A stretch of DNA of 64,000 nucleotides, from positions 310,001 to 374,000 of the forward strand of contig NZ_KB899210.1 in the NCBI RefSeq assembly GCF_000378085.1, read 5' to 3'. The notes below the pieces were generated by a model. That model had not been told where the DNA came from. It made no database searches and worked only from the letters and a program-made list of their open reading frames with translations. Position numbers and translations under genes: made by a program. The stretch is from Hoylesella loescheii DSM 19665 = JCM 12249 = ATCC 15930 (GTDB taxonomy: Bacteria; Bacteroidota; Bacteroidia; Bacteroidales; Bacteroidaceae). Positions 28,353 through 38,400 of this stretch are shown in pieces (the stretch's first letter is position 1; the number at the start of each line of letters is the position of its first letter).

Positions 28353-29129
28353 ATGATGCAAGCTATGATTTTTGCGGCAGGTTTGGGAACCAGACTTAAA
28401 CCGCTTACCGACAGCATACCCAAGGCATTGGTTGAGGTTGGTGGAGAAACTTTGCTGCAACGCACCATCGAACGGCTGAAAGCTTGCGGAGTTAAAAGCA
28501 TGGTGATAAACGTTCACCATTTTGCGCAAGCTATTGTAGACTATCTTCAAGCCAATGATAACTTCGGCGTGGAGATAGCCGTAAGCGACGAAACGCAACA
28601 CTTGCTTGATACGGGAGGTGGACTGAAAAAGGCTGCCCATCTCTTTTCGTCCACCGCTAACATCTTGATTCACAATGTAGACATCATTAGCAATGTAGAC
28701 TTGCAGGCGTTTTATACCCATCAAGAGCAGAGCGACGCATTGCTCCTTGTAAGCCAACGCGAAACAAAACGCTACCTGCTTTTCAATGATGACATGCGAC
28801 TTGTGGGTTGGACGAACGTGGAAACGGGAGAAGTACGCTCACCCTACCCTAACCTCAATCCACAGACATGTAAGAAATTGGCCTTCGCTGGTATCCATTC
28901 GTTTTCGCCAAAGCTCTTCGAGAAGATGGAGAAATACCCAGACAAATTTGGTATTATTGATTTTTATCTCGACCAATGTGCCGACAATGACATCCGTGGA
29001 TACCAACAAGAAGGCCTCCAACTGCTTGATGTCGGCAAGCTTAACACGCTAGAGCGTCTGCCAAAGCCCAAGGCTGGCAGTCTCGCCATCAGCGATGCAG
29101 ACATCTTACAACATTTATATGCGCAATAA
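28353..29129 (+). CDS. MurU-like sugar-1-phosphate nucleotidyltransferase
   Basis: 258 residues. The N-terminus [20 protein letters not shown] is the nucleotidyltransferase signature (GxGTRxxPxTxxxPK), followed by [35 protein letters not shown] and [11 protein letters not shown] with candidate metal-binding aspartates. MurU converts MurNAc-1-phosphate to UDP-MurNAc, bypassing de novo synthesis. Other enzymes of the fold (RmlA, mannose-1-phosphate guanylyltransferase) have the same motifs; the adjacent AmgK-like kinase favours MurU. Two ATG codons in tandem begin the frame. Confidence 0.8.
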   Translation: MMQAMIFAAGLGTRLKPLTDSIPKALVEVGGETLLQRTIERLKACGVKSMVINVHHFAQAIVDYLQANDNFGVEIAVSDETQHLLDTGGGLKKAAHLFSSTANILIHNVDIISNVDLQAFYTHQEQSDALLLVSQRETKRYLLFNDDMRLVGWTNVETGEVRSPYPNLNPQTCKKLAFAGIHSFSPKLFEKMEKYPDKFGIIDFYLDQCADNDIRGYQQEGLQLLDVGKLNTLERLPKPKAGSLAISDADILQHLYAQ

Positions 29130-29203
29130 ACAATAAGGGTCTTCGCCCCGTATACAAGCGATTGGAAACGAACGAAGGACCGAATTTCATACTCAACGAC
29201 AAC

Positions 29204-30748
29204 ATGCAACAAAAGATTATCATCTTGGATTTCGGGTCGCAGACCACGCAACTAATCGGTCGCCGTGTGCGCGAGCTCGACACTTTCTGTGAGATTTTGC
29301 CCTATAACAAGTTTCCCAAAGACGATCCCTCCGTCATTGGCGTTATCCTTAGTGGCTCGCCCTACTCTGTTCACGATAAGGAAGCGTTTAAAGTAGACTT
29401 GAACGACTTTATCGGCAAATACCCCGTGCTGGGCATTTGTTATGGTGCGCAGTTTATATCGCATGCCAATGGTGGAAAGGTAGAGCAGACAGGAACGCGC
29501 GAATATGGTCGTGCCCACTTGCAAGAGATATGTCTAGACAACCCCTTGTTCGCTGGTTTCGAGCCAAACTCTCAGGTCTGGATGAGCCATGGCGACACCA
29601 TTACCGCTATTCCTGATGGCTATCGTGTTATCGCTTCTACTAACGACGTTAAGTTTGCAGCATACGCCAGTGAGCAAAATCCCGTTTGGGCGGTTCAGTT
29701 TCATCCCGAAGTGTTCCACTCTACCCAAGGTAAGACACTCCTTAAAAACTTTGTTGTAGATATCTGCGGAAGTAAACAGCAATGGAGCGCGGCATCGTTT
29801 GTAGAGAGTACGGTGAACGAATTGAAAGAGCAATTAGGCGACGACCGCGTTATTTTAGGGCTTAGCGGTGGTGTTGACTCTAGCGTTTGTGCCGCATTGC
29901 TTAACCGAGCCATCGGTGATAAACTCACCTGCATCTTCGTAGATCATGGCATGTTGCGCAAAAACGAGTTCCAAAAGGTGATGGAAGCTTACAAAGGACT
30001 GGGCTTGAATGTAATTGGCGTTGACGCTAGCGACAAATTCTTCGCCGACTTAGAGGGTGTTAGCGATCCCGAACAAAAACGAAAGATTATCGGACGTGAC
30101 TTTGTTGAGGTATTTAATGCTGAGGCTAAGAAGATAACCGACGCCAAATGGTTGGCGCAAGGCACCATCTACCCCGACCGAATAGAAAGCCTTAGCATCA
30201 CGGGCATGGTTATCAAGAGCCACCACAACGTGGGTGGACTGCCCAAGGAAATGCACCTGAAGCTGTGTGAGCCCCTACAATGGCTGTTTAAAGACGAGGT
30301 TAGGCGCGTTGGATTGGAAATGGGTATGCCCCAACGGCTTATCAAACGCCACCCCTTCCCCGGTCCTGGGCTTGCCGTTCGTATCCTTGGCGACATCACG
30401 CGCGAAAAGGTTCGCATTCTGCAAGAGGCAGACGACATCTACATTGAGAACATGCACAACTACATTTGCGAAGATGGCGAAGAACTATACGACAAGATAT
30501 GGCAGGCGGGAACGGTTCTGCTATCGTCGATTCGCAGTGTAGGCGTGATGGGTGATGAACGTACTTACGACCATCCTGTGGCATTACGTGCCGTGACTAG
30601 TACCGACGCCATGACCGCTGACTGGGCTCACCTACCCTATGACTTCATGGCAAAGGTGTCTAACGAGATTATAAATAAGGTGAAAGGCGTAAACCGCGTA
30701 TGTTACGACATATCGTCGAAACCGCCTTCGACCATCGAATGGGAATAA
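29204..30748 (+). CDS. guaA: GMP synthase (glutamine-hydrolysing)
   Basis: 514 residues from the ATG that begins [19 protein letters not shown]; 14 upstream codons in frame are not part of the family. The class I glutamine amidotransferase domain (1-190) has the nucleophile in LGICYGAQ and the His/Glu in [10 protein letters not shown]. The ATP pyrophosphatase domain has the P-loop [13 protein letters not shown], and the C-terminal dimerisation domain ends KPPSTIEWE. It aminates XMP to GMP in the cytoplasm. It is followed by a strong terminator. Confidence 0.97.
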   Translation: MQQKIIILDFGSQTTQLIGRRVRELDTFCEILPYNKFPKDDPSVIGVILSGSPYSVHDKEAFKVDLNDFIGKYPVLGICYGAQFISHANGGKVEQTGTREYGRAHLQEICLDNPLFAGFEPNSQVWMSHGDTITAIPDGYRVIASTNDVKFAAYASEQNPVWAVQFHPEVFHSTQGKTLLKNFVVDICGSKQQWSAASFVESTVNELKEQLGDDRVILGLSGGVDSSVCAALLNRAIGDKLTCIFVDHGMLRKNEFQKVMEAYKGLGLNVIGVDASDKFFADLEGVSDPEQKRKIIGRDFVEVFNAEAKKITDAKWLAQGTIYPDRIESLSITGMVIKSHHNVGGLPKEMHLKLCEPLQWLFKDEVRRVGLEMGMPQRLIKRHPFPGPGLAVRILGDITREKVRILQEADDIYIENMHNYICEDGEELYDKIWQAGTVLLSSIRSVGVMGDERTYDHPVALRAVTSTDAMTADWAHLPYDFMAKVSNEIINKVKGVNRVCYDISSKPPSTIEWE

Positions 30749-30791
30749 AGATACAGGTGTTAGGCTAATGCCTCGCTGACTGTAATAAGAT

Positions 30792-30828
30792 AAGGAGTGG
30801 GTTCTGGTTAAGTTCGAACCCACTCCTT
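30792..30828 (+). terminator. Intrinsic terminator of guaA
   Basis: AAGGAGTGGGTTC pairs with GAACCCACTCCTT around a 10-11 nt loop, then TTTC. Confidence 0.8.
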
Positions 30829-30913
30829 TCTATGTGCGTACATGCAAAACATCTGTCGCAGGTGTGTGCGTTTCGTTATTTATGCGTACCTTTGCCTTTG
30901 TAAAAAGTTACAC

Positions 30914-31069
30914 ATGGCAAAGACATTCACTACATTTGGTAATTCGTCTGACGAGTTTCGGCGCGACGAATTGGTACGCAAAATAGAACATGCACTGCAA
31001 GAGCTCACCCTTGGCGAACTCGAAGCGTTGTATTACGATATGATTTCGAAGGACTATCTAAGAGATTAA
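30914..31069 (+). CDS. Small acidic protein of unknown function upstream of serB
   Basis: 51 residues from ATG 30914 (MAKTFTTFGNSSDEFRRDEL); the upstream frame is discounted because a TACCTTTG -7 element ends at 30894. The protein is predicted helical (VRKIEHALQELTLGELEALYYDMISKDYL), with no membrane segment or metal motif. It ends 5 nt before serB, so the two are almost certainly cotranscribed. I do not recognise the family. Confidence 0.65.
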   Translation: MAKTFTTFGNSSDEFRRDELVRKIEHALQELTLGELEALYYDMISKDYLRD

Positions 31070-31074
31070 GGTTT

Positions 31075-32307
31075 ATGAAAACGAAAAAGAAGAAGGAAGA
31101 ACAGATTCTTATCCGCATTACAGGACAAGACCGACCAGGACTTACCGCCTCTGTAATGAAAATCCTCGCACGCTACGATGCACAGATATTAGATATTGGC
31201 CAGGCAGATATTCACAGTTCGCTGTCGTTGGGAGTACTTATCCGCATTGACGACAAACACTCAGGTCAGGTGATGAAAGAGCTTCTTTTTAAGGCCACCG
31301 AACTGAATGTGCACATCGGATTTGAACCTATAGGCGACCAGCAATACGAGGATTGGGTTCACGGTCAAGGTAAAAATCGCTATATACTTACCCTTATTGG
31401 CCGTAGTCTTTCGGCCAAACAGATTGAGGCCGCCACTAAGGTGATCTCATCGCAAGGGCTTAACATCGACTCCATTCTTAGGCTAACGGGTCGTATCAGC
31501 ATTATGAATCCCGATAAGAACGTGCGCGCCTGTATAGAGTTTTCGTTGAGAGGAACGCCACAAGATCGGTCGACCATGCAGAAACAACTAATGACGCTCT
31601 CTGCTGAAATGGGTATCGACTTCTCGTTTCAGAAAGATGACATGTATCGTCGTATGCGTCGTCTAATCTGTTTTGATATGGATTCTACCCTAATTCAGAC
31701 AGAATGTATCGATGAATTGGCCATGCGTGCTGGTGTGGGAGATAAGGTAAAAGCCATTACCGAAAGTGCTATGCGTGGTGAGATAGACTTTAAGGAAAGT
31801 TTTAGAAAGCGCGTCGCGCTACTCAAAGGCCTTGATGTTGGGGTGATGAAAGACATTGCCGAACACATGCCCATTACCGAAGGGGTAGACAGATTGATGT
31901 CGGTGCTGAAACGTTATGGCTACAAAATTGCCATATTAAGCGGTGGATTTACCTATTTTGGTGAGTTCTTGCAACGCAAATATGGCATCGACTACGTATA
32001 TGCCAACGAATTGGAGGTTGACGATAATGGAAAGTTGACTGGTAATTATGTTGGAGAAATAGTAGACGGACATCGCAAGGCGGAGTTGCTGAAACTTATC
32101 GCGCAAGTGGAAAGAGTACATCTAGCACAGACCATTGCAGTTGGAGACGGAGCGAACGACCTGCCCATGATTTCCGAAGCAGGTCTTGGCATTGCTTTTC
32201 ATGCCAAACCGCGTGTCGTGGCCAATGCCCAACAGTCTATCAATACCATCGGCCTAGATGGTGTGCTCTACTTCCTTGGCTTTAAAGATAGTTACATCAA
32301 CGCCTAA
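31075..32307 (+). CDS. serB: Phosphoserine phosphatase with N-terminal ACT domains
   Basis: 410 residues. Two ACT-like regulatory domains occupy about 8-185 (ILIRITGQDRPGLTASVMKIL; YILTLIGRSLSAKQIEAATK). The HAD phosphatase follows with motif I FDMDSTLIQTECIDELA, motif II AILSGGFTYFG and motif III VGDGANDLPMISEAG. It removes phosphate from phosphoserine in the last step of serine synthesis; the ACT domains suggest amino-acid feedback. Serine also feeds serine palmitoyltransferase, encoded nearby on the other strand. A bidirectional terminator separates it from tRNA-Pro. Confidence 0.94.
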   Translation: MKTKKKKEEQILIRITGQDRPGLTASVMKILARYDAQILDIGQADIHSSLSLGVLIRIDDKHSGQVMKELLFKATELNVHIGFEPIGDQQYEDWVHGQGKNRYILTLIGRSLSAKQIEAATKVISSQGLNIDSILRLTGRISIMNPDKNVRACIEFSLRGTPQDRSTMQKQLMTLSAEMGIDFSFQKDDMYRRMRRLICFDMDSTLIQTECIDELAMRAGVGDKVKAITESAMRGEIDFKESFRKRVALLKGLDVGVMKDIAEHMPITEGVDRLMSVLKRYGYKIAILSGGFTYFGEFLQRKYGIDYVYANELEVDDNGKLTGNYVGEIVDGHRKAELLKLIAQVERVHLAQTIAVGDGANDLPMISEAGLGIAFHAKPRVVANAQQSINTIGLDGVLYFLGFKDSYINA

Positions 32308-32328
32308 ATAAACATTAGGAATAAACAC

Positions 32329-32365
32329 AAAAACGGCCAATCATGTGATGTGATTGGCCGTTTTT
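32329..32365. terminator. Bidirectional terminator between serB and tRNA-Pro
   Basis: AAAAACGGCCAATCA pairs perfectly with TGATTGGCCGTTTTT around TGTGATG. It gives T-runs on both strands and so can serve both convergent genes. Confidence 0.9.
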
Positions 32366-32366
32366 G

Positions 32367-32440
32367 TCGGGGCGACAGGATTCGAACCTGCGACCGCCTG
32401 GTCCCAAACCAGGAGCGCTACCGGGCTGCGCTACACCCCG
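32367..32440 (-). tRNA. tRNA-Pro (anticodon UGG)
   Basis: On the minus strand the acceptor stem CGGGGTG pairs with CGCCCCG, the anticodon stem-loop is CCTGG-TTTGGGA-CCAGG with anticodon TGG, and the T-arm has TTCGAAT. The discriminator is A. CCA is not encoded. It lies 70 nt from the palmitoyltransferase stop and has its own promoter. Confidence 0.97.
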
Positions 32441-32471
32441 AGTCGCAAAACCTATTGTTGTTTTGCGGTTG

Positions 32472-32503
32472 CAAAGGTACTACTATTTGTTGGGTACTGC
32501 AAA
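32472..32503 (-). promoter_or_regulatory. Promoter of tRNA-Pro
   Basis: On the minus strand TTTG (32503-32500), a 20-nt spacer and TACCTTTG (32479-32472), about 30 nt before the tRNA 5' end. Confidence 0.7.
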
Positions 32504-32510
32504 TATTTGT

Positions 32511-33701
32511 TTAACTTTTTATGATACCCAAGTCGACAAATATCTTCTTTAAGATTTGTACTCCACGTTCCACTTGCTCTTCAGTGTGTGTTGCCATAAG
32601 TGCCATACGCACCAACGTATCTTGTGGAGCGCAAGCTGGCGGAATAACGGGATTGATGAAAACACCTGCTTCGAAGGCCAACTTGGTTACGAGGAAAGTC
32701 TTCTCTACATCGTGAACATAGAGCGGAATGATAGGGCTTTCGGTGTCTCCAATCTCAAAGCCTTCTTCCCTAAAACGACGTAGCGCATAGCGTGTTACGT
32801 TCCAAAGCTTCTCAATGCGTTCGGGTTCTTGTTGGATGATGTGCAAAGCCTCGAGTGCTGCAGCAGTTGCAGCAGGTGAGTTAGATGCGCTGAAGATATA
32901 CGAACGGCATGTATGGCGCAAGTAATTGATGGTATCTGCATCAGATGCGATAAACCCACCGATGGAAGCAAGGCTCTTCGAGAATGTTCCCATGATAAGA
33001 TCTACCTCGTCAGTAAGGCCAAAATGATCACAAACGCCACGTCCATTTTTACCGAAAACTCCAAGACTGTGGGCCTCGTCCACCATAACCGAACAATTGT
33101 ACTTATGCTTCAAGGCGACAATCTCTGGCAATTTGGCTAAGTCTCCTTCCATAGAGAACACTCCATCCACAACAATTAGTTTTACAGCTTCGTAAGGAAG
33201 CGACTTGAGAATGTTCTCCAAGTCCTCCATATCGTTGTGTTTGTAGTGCAGTTGTTTGGCGAACGACAATCGTCTTCCGTCTACAATACTGGCATGGTCG
33301 CGGTCGTCGCAAATGATATAATCACCTCTTCCAACCACCATAGCCAATACACCTTGATTAACAGAGAAGCCCGTAGAGAAGCATAGCGTATCGTCCTTGT
33401 GCATGAACGTAGCCAATTCTTTCTCTAATTCCACATGCAAGTCTAGCGTTCCGTTAAGAAAACGGCTTCCGGCACAGCCCGATCCATACTTGTCTAGTGC
33501 GTCTTTGGCAGCTTTTACTACCCTTTCGTCTCCCGTTAATCCGGTATAGGCGTTTGAGCCGAACATCAAAACATGATGGCCATCCATCTCTACTTCAGTT
33601 CCCTGTTTGCTCGTTATCTCGCGAAAATAGGGATAGACACCCGCCTTAATATATTTTTGCGGCTCACGATACGCCTTGTATCTTTCTTGTAATTGTCCCA
33701 T
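32511..33701 (-). CDS. spt: Serine palmitoyltransferase (alpha-oxoamine synthase)
   Basis: 396 residues, PLP-dependent. It condenses serine with a long-chain acyl-CoA to 3-ketosphinganine, the first step of sphingolipid synthesis. Motifs include FGSNAYTGLTGDERV, SGCAGSRFLNGTLDLHVELE, DDRDHASIVDGRRLS, VMVDEAHSLGVFGKNGRG and the PLP lysine in GTFSKSLASIGGFIA. The N-terminal extension before the core (YREPQKYIKAGVYPYFREI) and the SRFLNGTLDLH wording fit the Bacteroidetes enzyme rather than Kbl or BioF. A TACCTTTG element is on the minus strand at 33750-33743. A lipid kinase gene is divergent. Confidence 0.88.
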   Translation of the reverse strand: MGQLQERYKAYREPQKYIKAGVYPYFREITSKQGTEVEMDGHHVLMFGSNAYTGLTGDERVVKAAKDALDKYGSGCAGSRFLNGTLDLHVELEKELATFMHKDDTLCFSTGFSVNQGVLAMVVGRGDYIICDDRDHASIVDGRRLSFAKQLHYKHNDMEDLENILKSLPYEAVKLIVVDGVFSMEGDLAKLPEIVALKHKYNCSVMVDEAHSLGVFGKNGRGVCDHFGLTDEVDLIMGTFSKSLASIGGFIASDADTINYLRHTCRSYIFSASNSPAATAAALEALHIIQQEPERIEKLWNVTRYALRRFREEGFEIGDTESPIIPLYVHDVEKTFLVTKLAFEAGVFINPVIPPACAPQDTLVRMALMATHTEEQVERGVQILKKIFVDLGIIKS

Positions 33702-33919
33702 TTTAAATAGGTAAAAGAACTTTTTGTTTGTTTATCAGAGTGCAAAGGTACGAAAAAATACAGCAAAACGCCCATTTTTTCAAAGAAATCGGCCTTAAGA
33801 ACGTTTTTCCTTTGTTGCGTGCTTTTATCGAATGATTTTTATTATCTTTGCATTAAGGCATGGACAACGCCTTAGAAAGCAAGGATTAAAACCTGTCTAG
33901 AAACCACAAACGAAACGGA

Positions 33920-34939
33920 ATGAGAAAGAAAATTGTGTTCATCATGAACCCCATATCGGGGTCGGGCAGCAAGAAAGGTATTCCCGAGGCAATTGACAAA
34001 TATATTAACACGGAACTTTTCGACTACGAAATACGAACCACCGAATATGCTGGGCATGCTTGCCACATAGCCACTGAGGCTAAAGAGCAAGGGGTAGATG
34101 TGGTAGTGGCTGTTGGTGGCGATGGTACCGTTAACGAGGTGGCGCGTGCCATTGTTGAGTCTAACACAGCGTTGGGCATCATTCCTTGTGGGTCGGGTAA
34201 CGGGTTGGCACGCCATCTGATGCTACCCATGAACGTCAAGAAGTGCTTGCAGGTAATAAATAAGTGCGAAATACACAGTCTAGACTACGGAAAGATCAAC
34301 GAACACTGTTTCTTTTGTACCTGTGGAATGGGTTTCGACGCCTTTGTTAGCAAAAAGTTTGCCCAGGCAGGTAAACGTGGTCCAATTACATACGCAGAGA
34401 ATATTCTACGCGAGGGACTGAATTATCAGCCCGAAACTTACGAAATTGAAGACGAAACGGGTGTACATCGCTACAAGGCATTCCTTATTTCGTGTGCCAA
34501 CGCATCGCAATATGGCAATAACGCCTACATTGCTCCCCGAGCTTCGATGAGTGACGGATTGCTAGACGTAATTATTATGGAACCTTTCGACTTGCTCGAT
34601 GCGCCACAAATTAGTCTCGACATGTTCAACAAAACGCTCGATAAGAACTCAAAAATAAAGACTTTTAGGTGTAAGGAACTAAAAATACACCGAAAGAACG
34701 AGGGCGTCATACATTTCGACGGCGACCCTGTTGAAGCGGGAAAAGACATCGTTGTGTCGTTAAAAGAAAAAGGAATTAAGGTGATCGTGAATCCTGATGC
34801 CGACAAGTCGCTACGAGAACCTAACGCCTTCCAATCTATTGCGGCCTCTCTTTTCAACGATCTCAACGACATGCGCCGAGTCCTTAACAAGCGAAGTCAA
34901 AAACTGGGAAAAGTTATCCAGCGTAAGCTCACAAGATAA
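33920..34939 (+). CDS. Diacylglycerol/sphingoid kinase-family lipid kinase
   Basis: 339 residues with canonical motifs: FIMNPISGSGSKKGIPEAI at the N-terminus, VVVAVGGDGTVNEVARAI (ATP site, about residues 60-76) and IIPCGSGNGLARHL. The C-terminal beta-sandwich includes CANASQYGNNAYIAPRASM. The family phosphorylates diacylglycerol, sphingosine, ceramide or related lipids at the membrane surface. Divergence from serine palmitoyltransferase suggests a sphingoid or ceramide substrate. A TATCTTTG -7 element at 33843-33850 lies within the intergenic region. The start is followed by MNPISGSGSKK, typical of the family. Confidence 0.85.
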   Translation: MRKKIVFIMNPISGSGSKKGIPEAIDKYINTELFDYEIRTTEYAGHACHIATEAKEQGVDVVVAVGGDGTVNEVARAIVESNTALGIIPCGSGNGLARHLMLPMNVKKCLQVINKCEIHSLDYGKINEHCFFCTCGMGFDAFVSKKFAQAGKRGPITYAENILREGLNYQPETYEIEDETGVHRYKAFLISCANASQYGNNAYIAPRASMSDGLLDVIIMEPFDLLDAPQISLDMFNKTLDKNSKIKTFRCKELKIHRKNEGVIHFDGDPVEAGKDIVVSLKEKGIKVIVNPDADKSLREPNAFQSIAASLFNDLNDMRRVLNKRSQKLGKVIQRKLTR

Positions 34940-35380
34940 GTGGAGCTTGTTTTGGTTCTTTTTCATTCTCTAAAAGCATCTTGATTCTGATCTAATACAA
35001 TATTCATCTACTGCTTTCGTAAGTTATTTAACTGGCGATGAGAGTTTGTGTGTTTGATTTTCAATAAGTTGTATTAACCTCGCGCGCGTATTAAATAACG
35101 TGAGTGCTCTAAGTATATTAGATCGGTAAAATCATGCCTGCAAAATGATGTTTACAATATCAATTGTTTTTTGAGTGAACGGCAAGCTTGTGTGCTACTT
35201 AAACAGTGTAGCATAGCTTCAAGAAAAGGTGTTAACTTGCATCTTGACTTGCATTTGTCGGTGCAGACAAGTTGGTGGGAAGACCTTGTGGTTGAATTAT
35301 ACGTGTCGGATTTATACCATGCATCCGTGCAGGTATGTTTCTTTGACCTTATACAGACAACAGCTTTAAAACAAACAAAA
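34940..35380. other. Gene-free stretch
   Basis: I see only small, unconvincing frames here. A weak hairpin (GTGCTAC with GTAGCA, about 35191-35213) and a GC-alternating run CGCGCGCG near 35082 are the only structured points. None of the array repeats occurs here. Confidence 0.6.
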
Positions 35381-35418
35381 GGGTGAGAGCATGTCCGTTT
35401 TTAGGACAACTCTCACCC
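35381..35418. terminator. Terminator at the end of the PFOR gene
   Basis: GGGTGAGAG and CTCTCACCC form a perfect outer stem with an inner GTCC/GGAC pair; a T-rich run follows on both strands. Confidence 0.82.
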
Positions 35419-35453
35419 ATTTTTATTAGAAAGGCATAAAGCCTAGATGCAGT

Positions 35454-38400
35454 TTAGGCTTCCGTTTCCTCGTCTTTGCTCCAATCTTCTTGCGATTTAC
35501 GAACGTAACTCTTGTAGCGAAGCTTGGCCATCTCTTCAGCAGCCTTGAACAATTCTTCGGCTTCTTCGGGATAAGCTTTCTTTACTGAGAGATAACGAAC
35601 CTCACCTAGCAGGAAGTCGTGGAACTTGCTCCAGTCTGGTTCTTTAGAGTCGAGTGTGAAGGGGTTCTTCCCTTCATCGGCCAACAATGGGTTGTAACGC
35701 CACAAGTGCCAGTAACCAGCAGCAACAGCGTTGGCTTCTTCGGCCTGACTCTTACCCATACCTGCCTTCAAACCATGGTTGATACATGGTGCGTAGGCGA
35801 TGATAAGCGATGGACCTGGATAAGCTTCGGCCTCGCGAATGGCTTTAAAGGTCTGCGCTTGGTCAGCACCCATTGCCACCTGAGCCACATAAACGTAGCC
35901 ATAGGTTGTGGCCATCAGGCCAAGGTCCTTTTTGCGGATGCGCTTACCTTGTGCAGCAAACTGAGCGATAGCACCTAGTGGTGTAGCTTTAGAGCTTTGT
36001 CCACCCGTGTTAGAGTAAACCTCAGTGTCAAGAACAAGGATGTTTACGTCTTCGCCCGAAGCGATAACGTGGTCTAGACCACCATAACCGATGTCGTAAG
36101 AAGCACCGTCGCCACCGATAATCCATTGTGAACGCTTAACGAGATAGTGGTCGAGCGTCTTCAATTCGGCACAAGTCTCACAACCTTTGGCAGCACCAGC
36201 TTCGATAAAGGGTTTGAGTTTTGCACTCGATTCCTTAGAAGCGTCTGCGTCGTCTTTGGTGTTGATCCATTCGGTGGCAGCTTCCTTAAACTCGGCAGGT
36301 ACCTTATCATTAGCCAAGAGGTCAGAAAGCAGTATCATAATACGCTCGCGCATCTTCTTGTTACCAAGTGCCATACCCATACCAAACTCGCAGAAGTCCT
36401 CGAATAGCGAGTTATCGAAGGCAGGACCTTGACCAGCCTCGTTGGTGGTGTAAGGCGTTGAGGGGATTGAAGCTGAGTAAATAGACGAACAACCCGTTGC
36501 GTTGGCAATCATTTCGCGGTCGCCATAGAGTTGCGAAACAAGCTTAACGTAAGGTGTTTCACCACAACCGGCACAAGCACCAGAGAATTCGAAGAGTGGC
36601 TTAGCAAACTGCGAGTTCTTCACATTGCTCTTAATGTCTACCAAATGTTGCTTGCTCTTAACGTTCTTAGCGAGGTAATTCCAGTTGGAAATCTGCTGCT
36701 CGTCGTGCGTGAAGGGTACCATGGCCAATGCCTTACCGTTCTTGTTGCCAGGACAAACATCGGCACAGTTTCCACAACCAACGCAATCGAGCACGCTCAC
36801 TTGAATGCGGAAGTTCATGCCAGCCATTGGCTTGGGAACTTTCATTTCGAGTGTGGCATCCTCAAAGCCCTTCATCTCTTCCTCGTCGAGAACGAACGGA
36901 CGGATACAAGCATGAGGACAAACGTAGGCACATTTGTTACATTGGATACAGTTTTCAGCAGTCCACTCGGGGTTGAAGGCTTCAACACCACGCTTTTCGA
37001 AGGCTGAAGAACCGTTGGACATAGTACCGTCAACCATGTCGTAGCGTATGAAGTCGGACACTTTGAGTAAGTCACCCGATTGTCCGTTGATGGGACGTAC
37101 AATTTCCTTGATGTATGCGGGTACGTCTTCTTCAACAGCCACGGCATCGTCTACAAGGTTAGCCCAAGCGGGATCAACTGCAAGCGTTTTGTATTCACCA
37201 CCACGGTCTACGGCTGCATAGTTCTTATCAACTACGTCTTGTCCCTTGTTGCCATACGACTTAACGATGAACTTCTTCATTTGTTCGATGGCCAAGTCTA
37301 CGGGGATAACCTCTGTGATGCGGAAGAAGGCACTCTGCAAGATGGTGTTGGTGCGGTTGCCCAGTCCAATCTCTTGTGCAATCTTCGAGGCATTCATATA
37401 ATAAACAGTGATGTTGTTCTCGGCGAAGTAGCGTTTGATGCGGTTGGGGATGAATTTAACCAACTCGTCGCCCTCGAAGATGGTGTTCAGCAAGAACGTA
37501 CCATTCTTTTGCAGACCGCGAATAACGTCGTACATGTTCAGGTAAGCCTGTACGTGGCAAGCCACGAAGTTGGGCGTGTTAACCTGATAAGTAGAGCGGA
37601 TAGGCGAATCACCGAAACGCAAGTGCGAACAAGTAAAGCCACCCGACTTCTTCGAGTCGTAAGAGAAGTATGCTTGACAGTGTTTATTGGTGTTATCACC
37701 AATGATCTTAACCGAGTTTTTGTTAGCTCCAACCGTACCGTCAGCACCTAGACCGTAGAATTTAGCTTCGAAAATGCCCTCGCCTCCCATAGGAATTTCA
37801 GGCACAGCGGGCAGCGAAGTAAACGTAACATCGTCTACGATACCCACGGTAAAGTGATTCTTGGGCACTTCCAGTTCGAGGTTGTTGAATACGGAGAGAA
37901 TTTTTGCGGGTGTGGTATCCGAAGAACCCAATCCATAACGTCCACCAACGATAAGCGGTTTGTTCTCTACATCGTAGAACGCGCTCTTTACATCGAGGTA
38001 TAGAGGTTCGCCTTCTGCACCTGGTTCTTTAGTGCGGTCGAGCACGGCAATGCGTTTAACCGTCTTGGGAACGGCTGCTAGCAAGTGCTTCACAGAGAAG
38101 GGACGATAGAGGTGAACCGAAATCATACCCACCTTCTTACCTTGCTTCATCTGATAGTCGATGGCTTCGCGAGCTGCTTCGGTGGCCGAACCCATCAAGA
38201 TGATGATGTTTTCAGCGTCTTCAGCACCATAATAAGAGAACAGATGGTATTCGCGACCCGTTATTTCCGAAATCTTACCGAGGTATTCTTCAACTACTTC
38301 GGGAATGTTATCATAATGCTGGTTGCACGCTTCACGATGGGTAAAGAACGTTTCGGGGTTTTCGGCCGTACCACGAGTAACGGGGCGTTCGGGCGAAAGG

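Noticed and set aside
32511..33701. Second kbl or bioF
   Set aside because: The N-terminal extension and the SRFLNGTLDLH and GTFSKSLASIGGF wording fit the Bacteroidetes serine palmitoyltransferase better, and the lipid kinase neighbour agrees.
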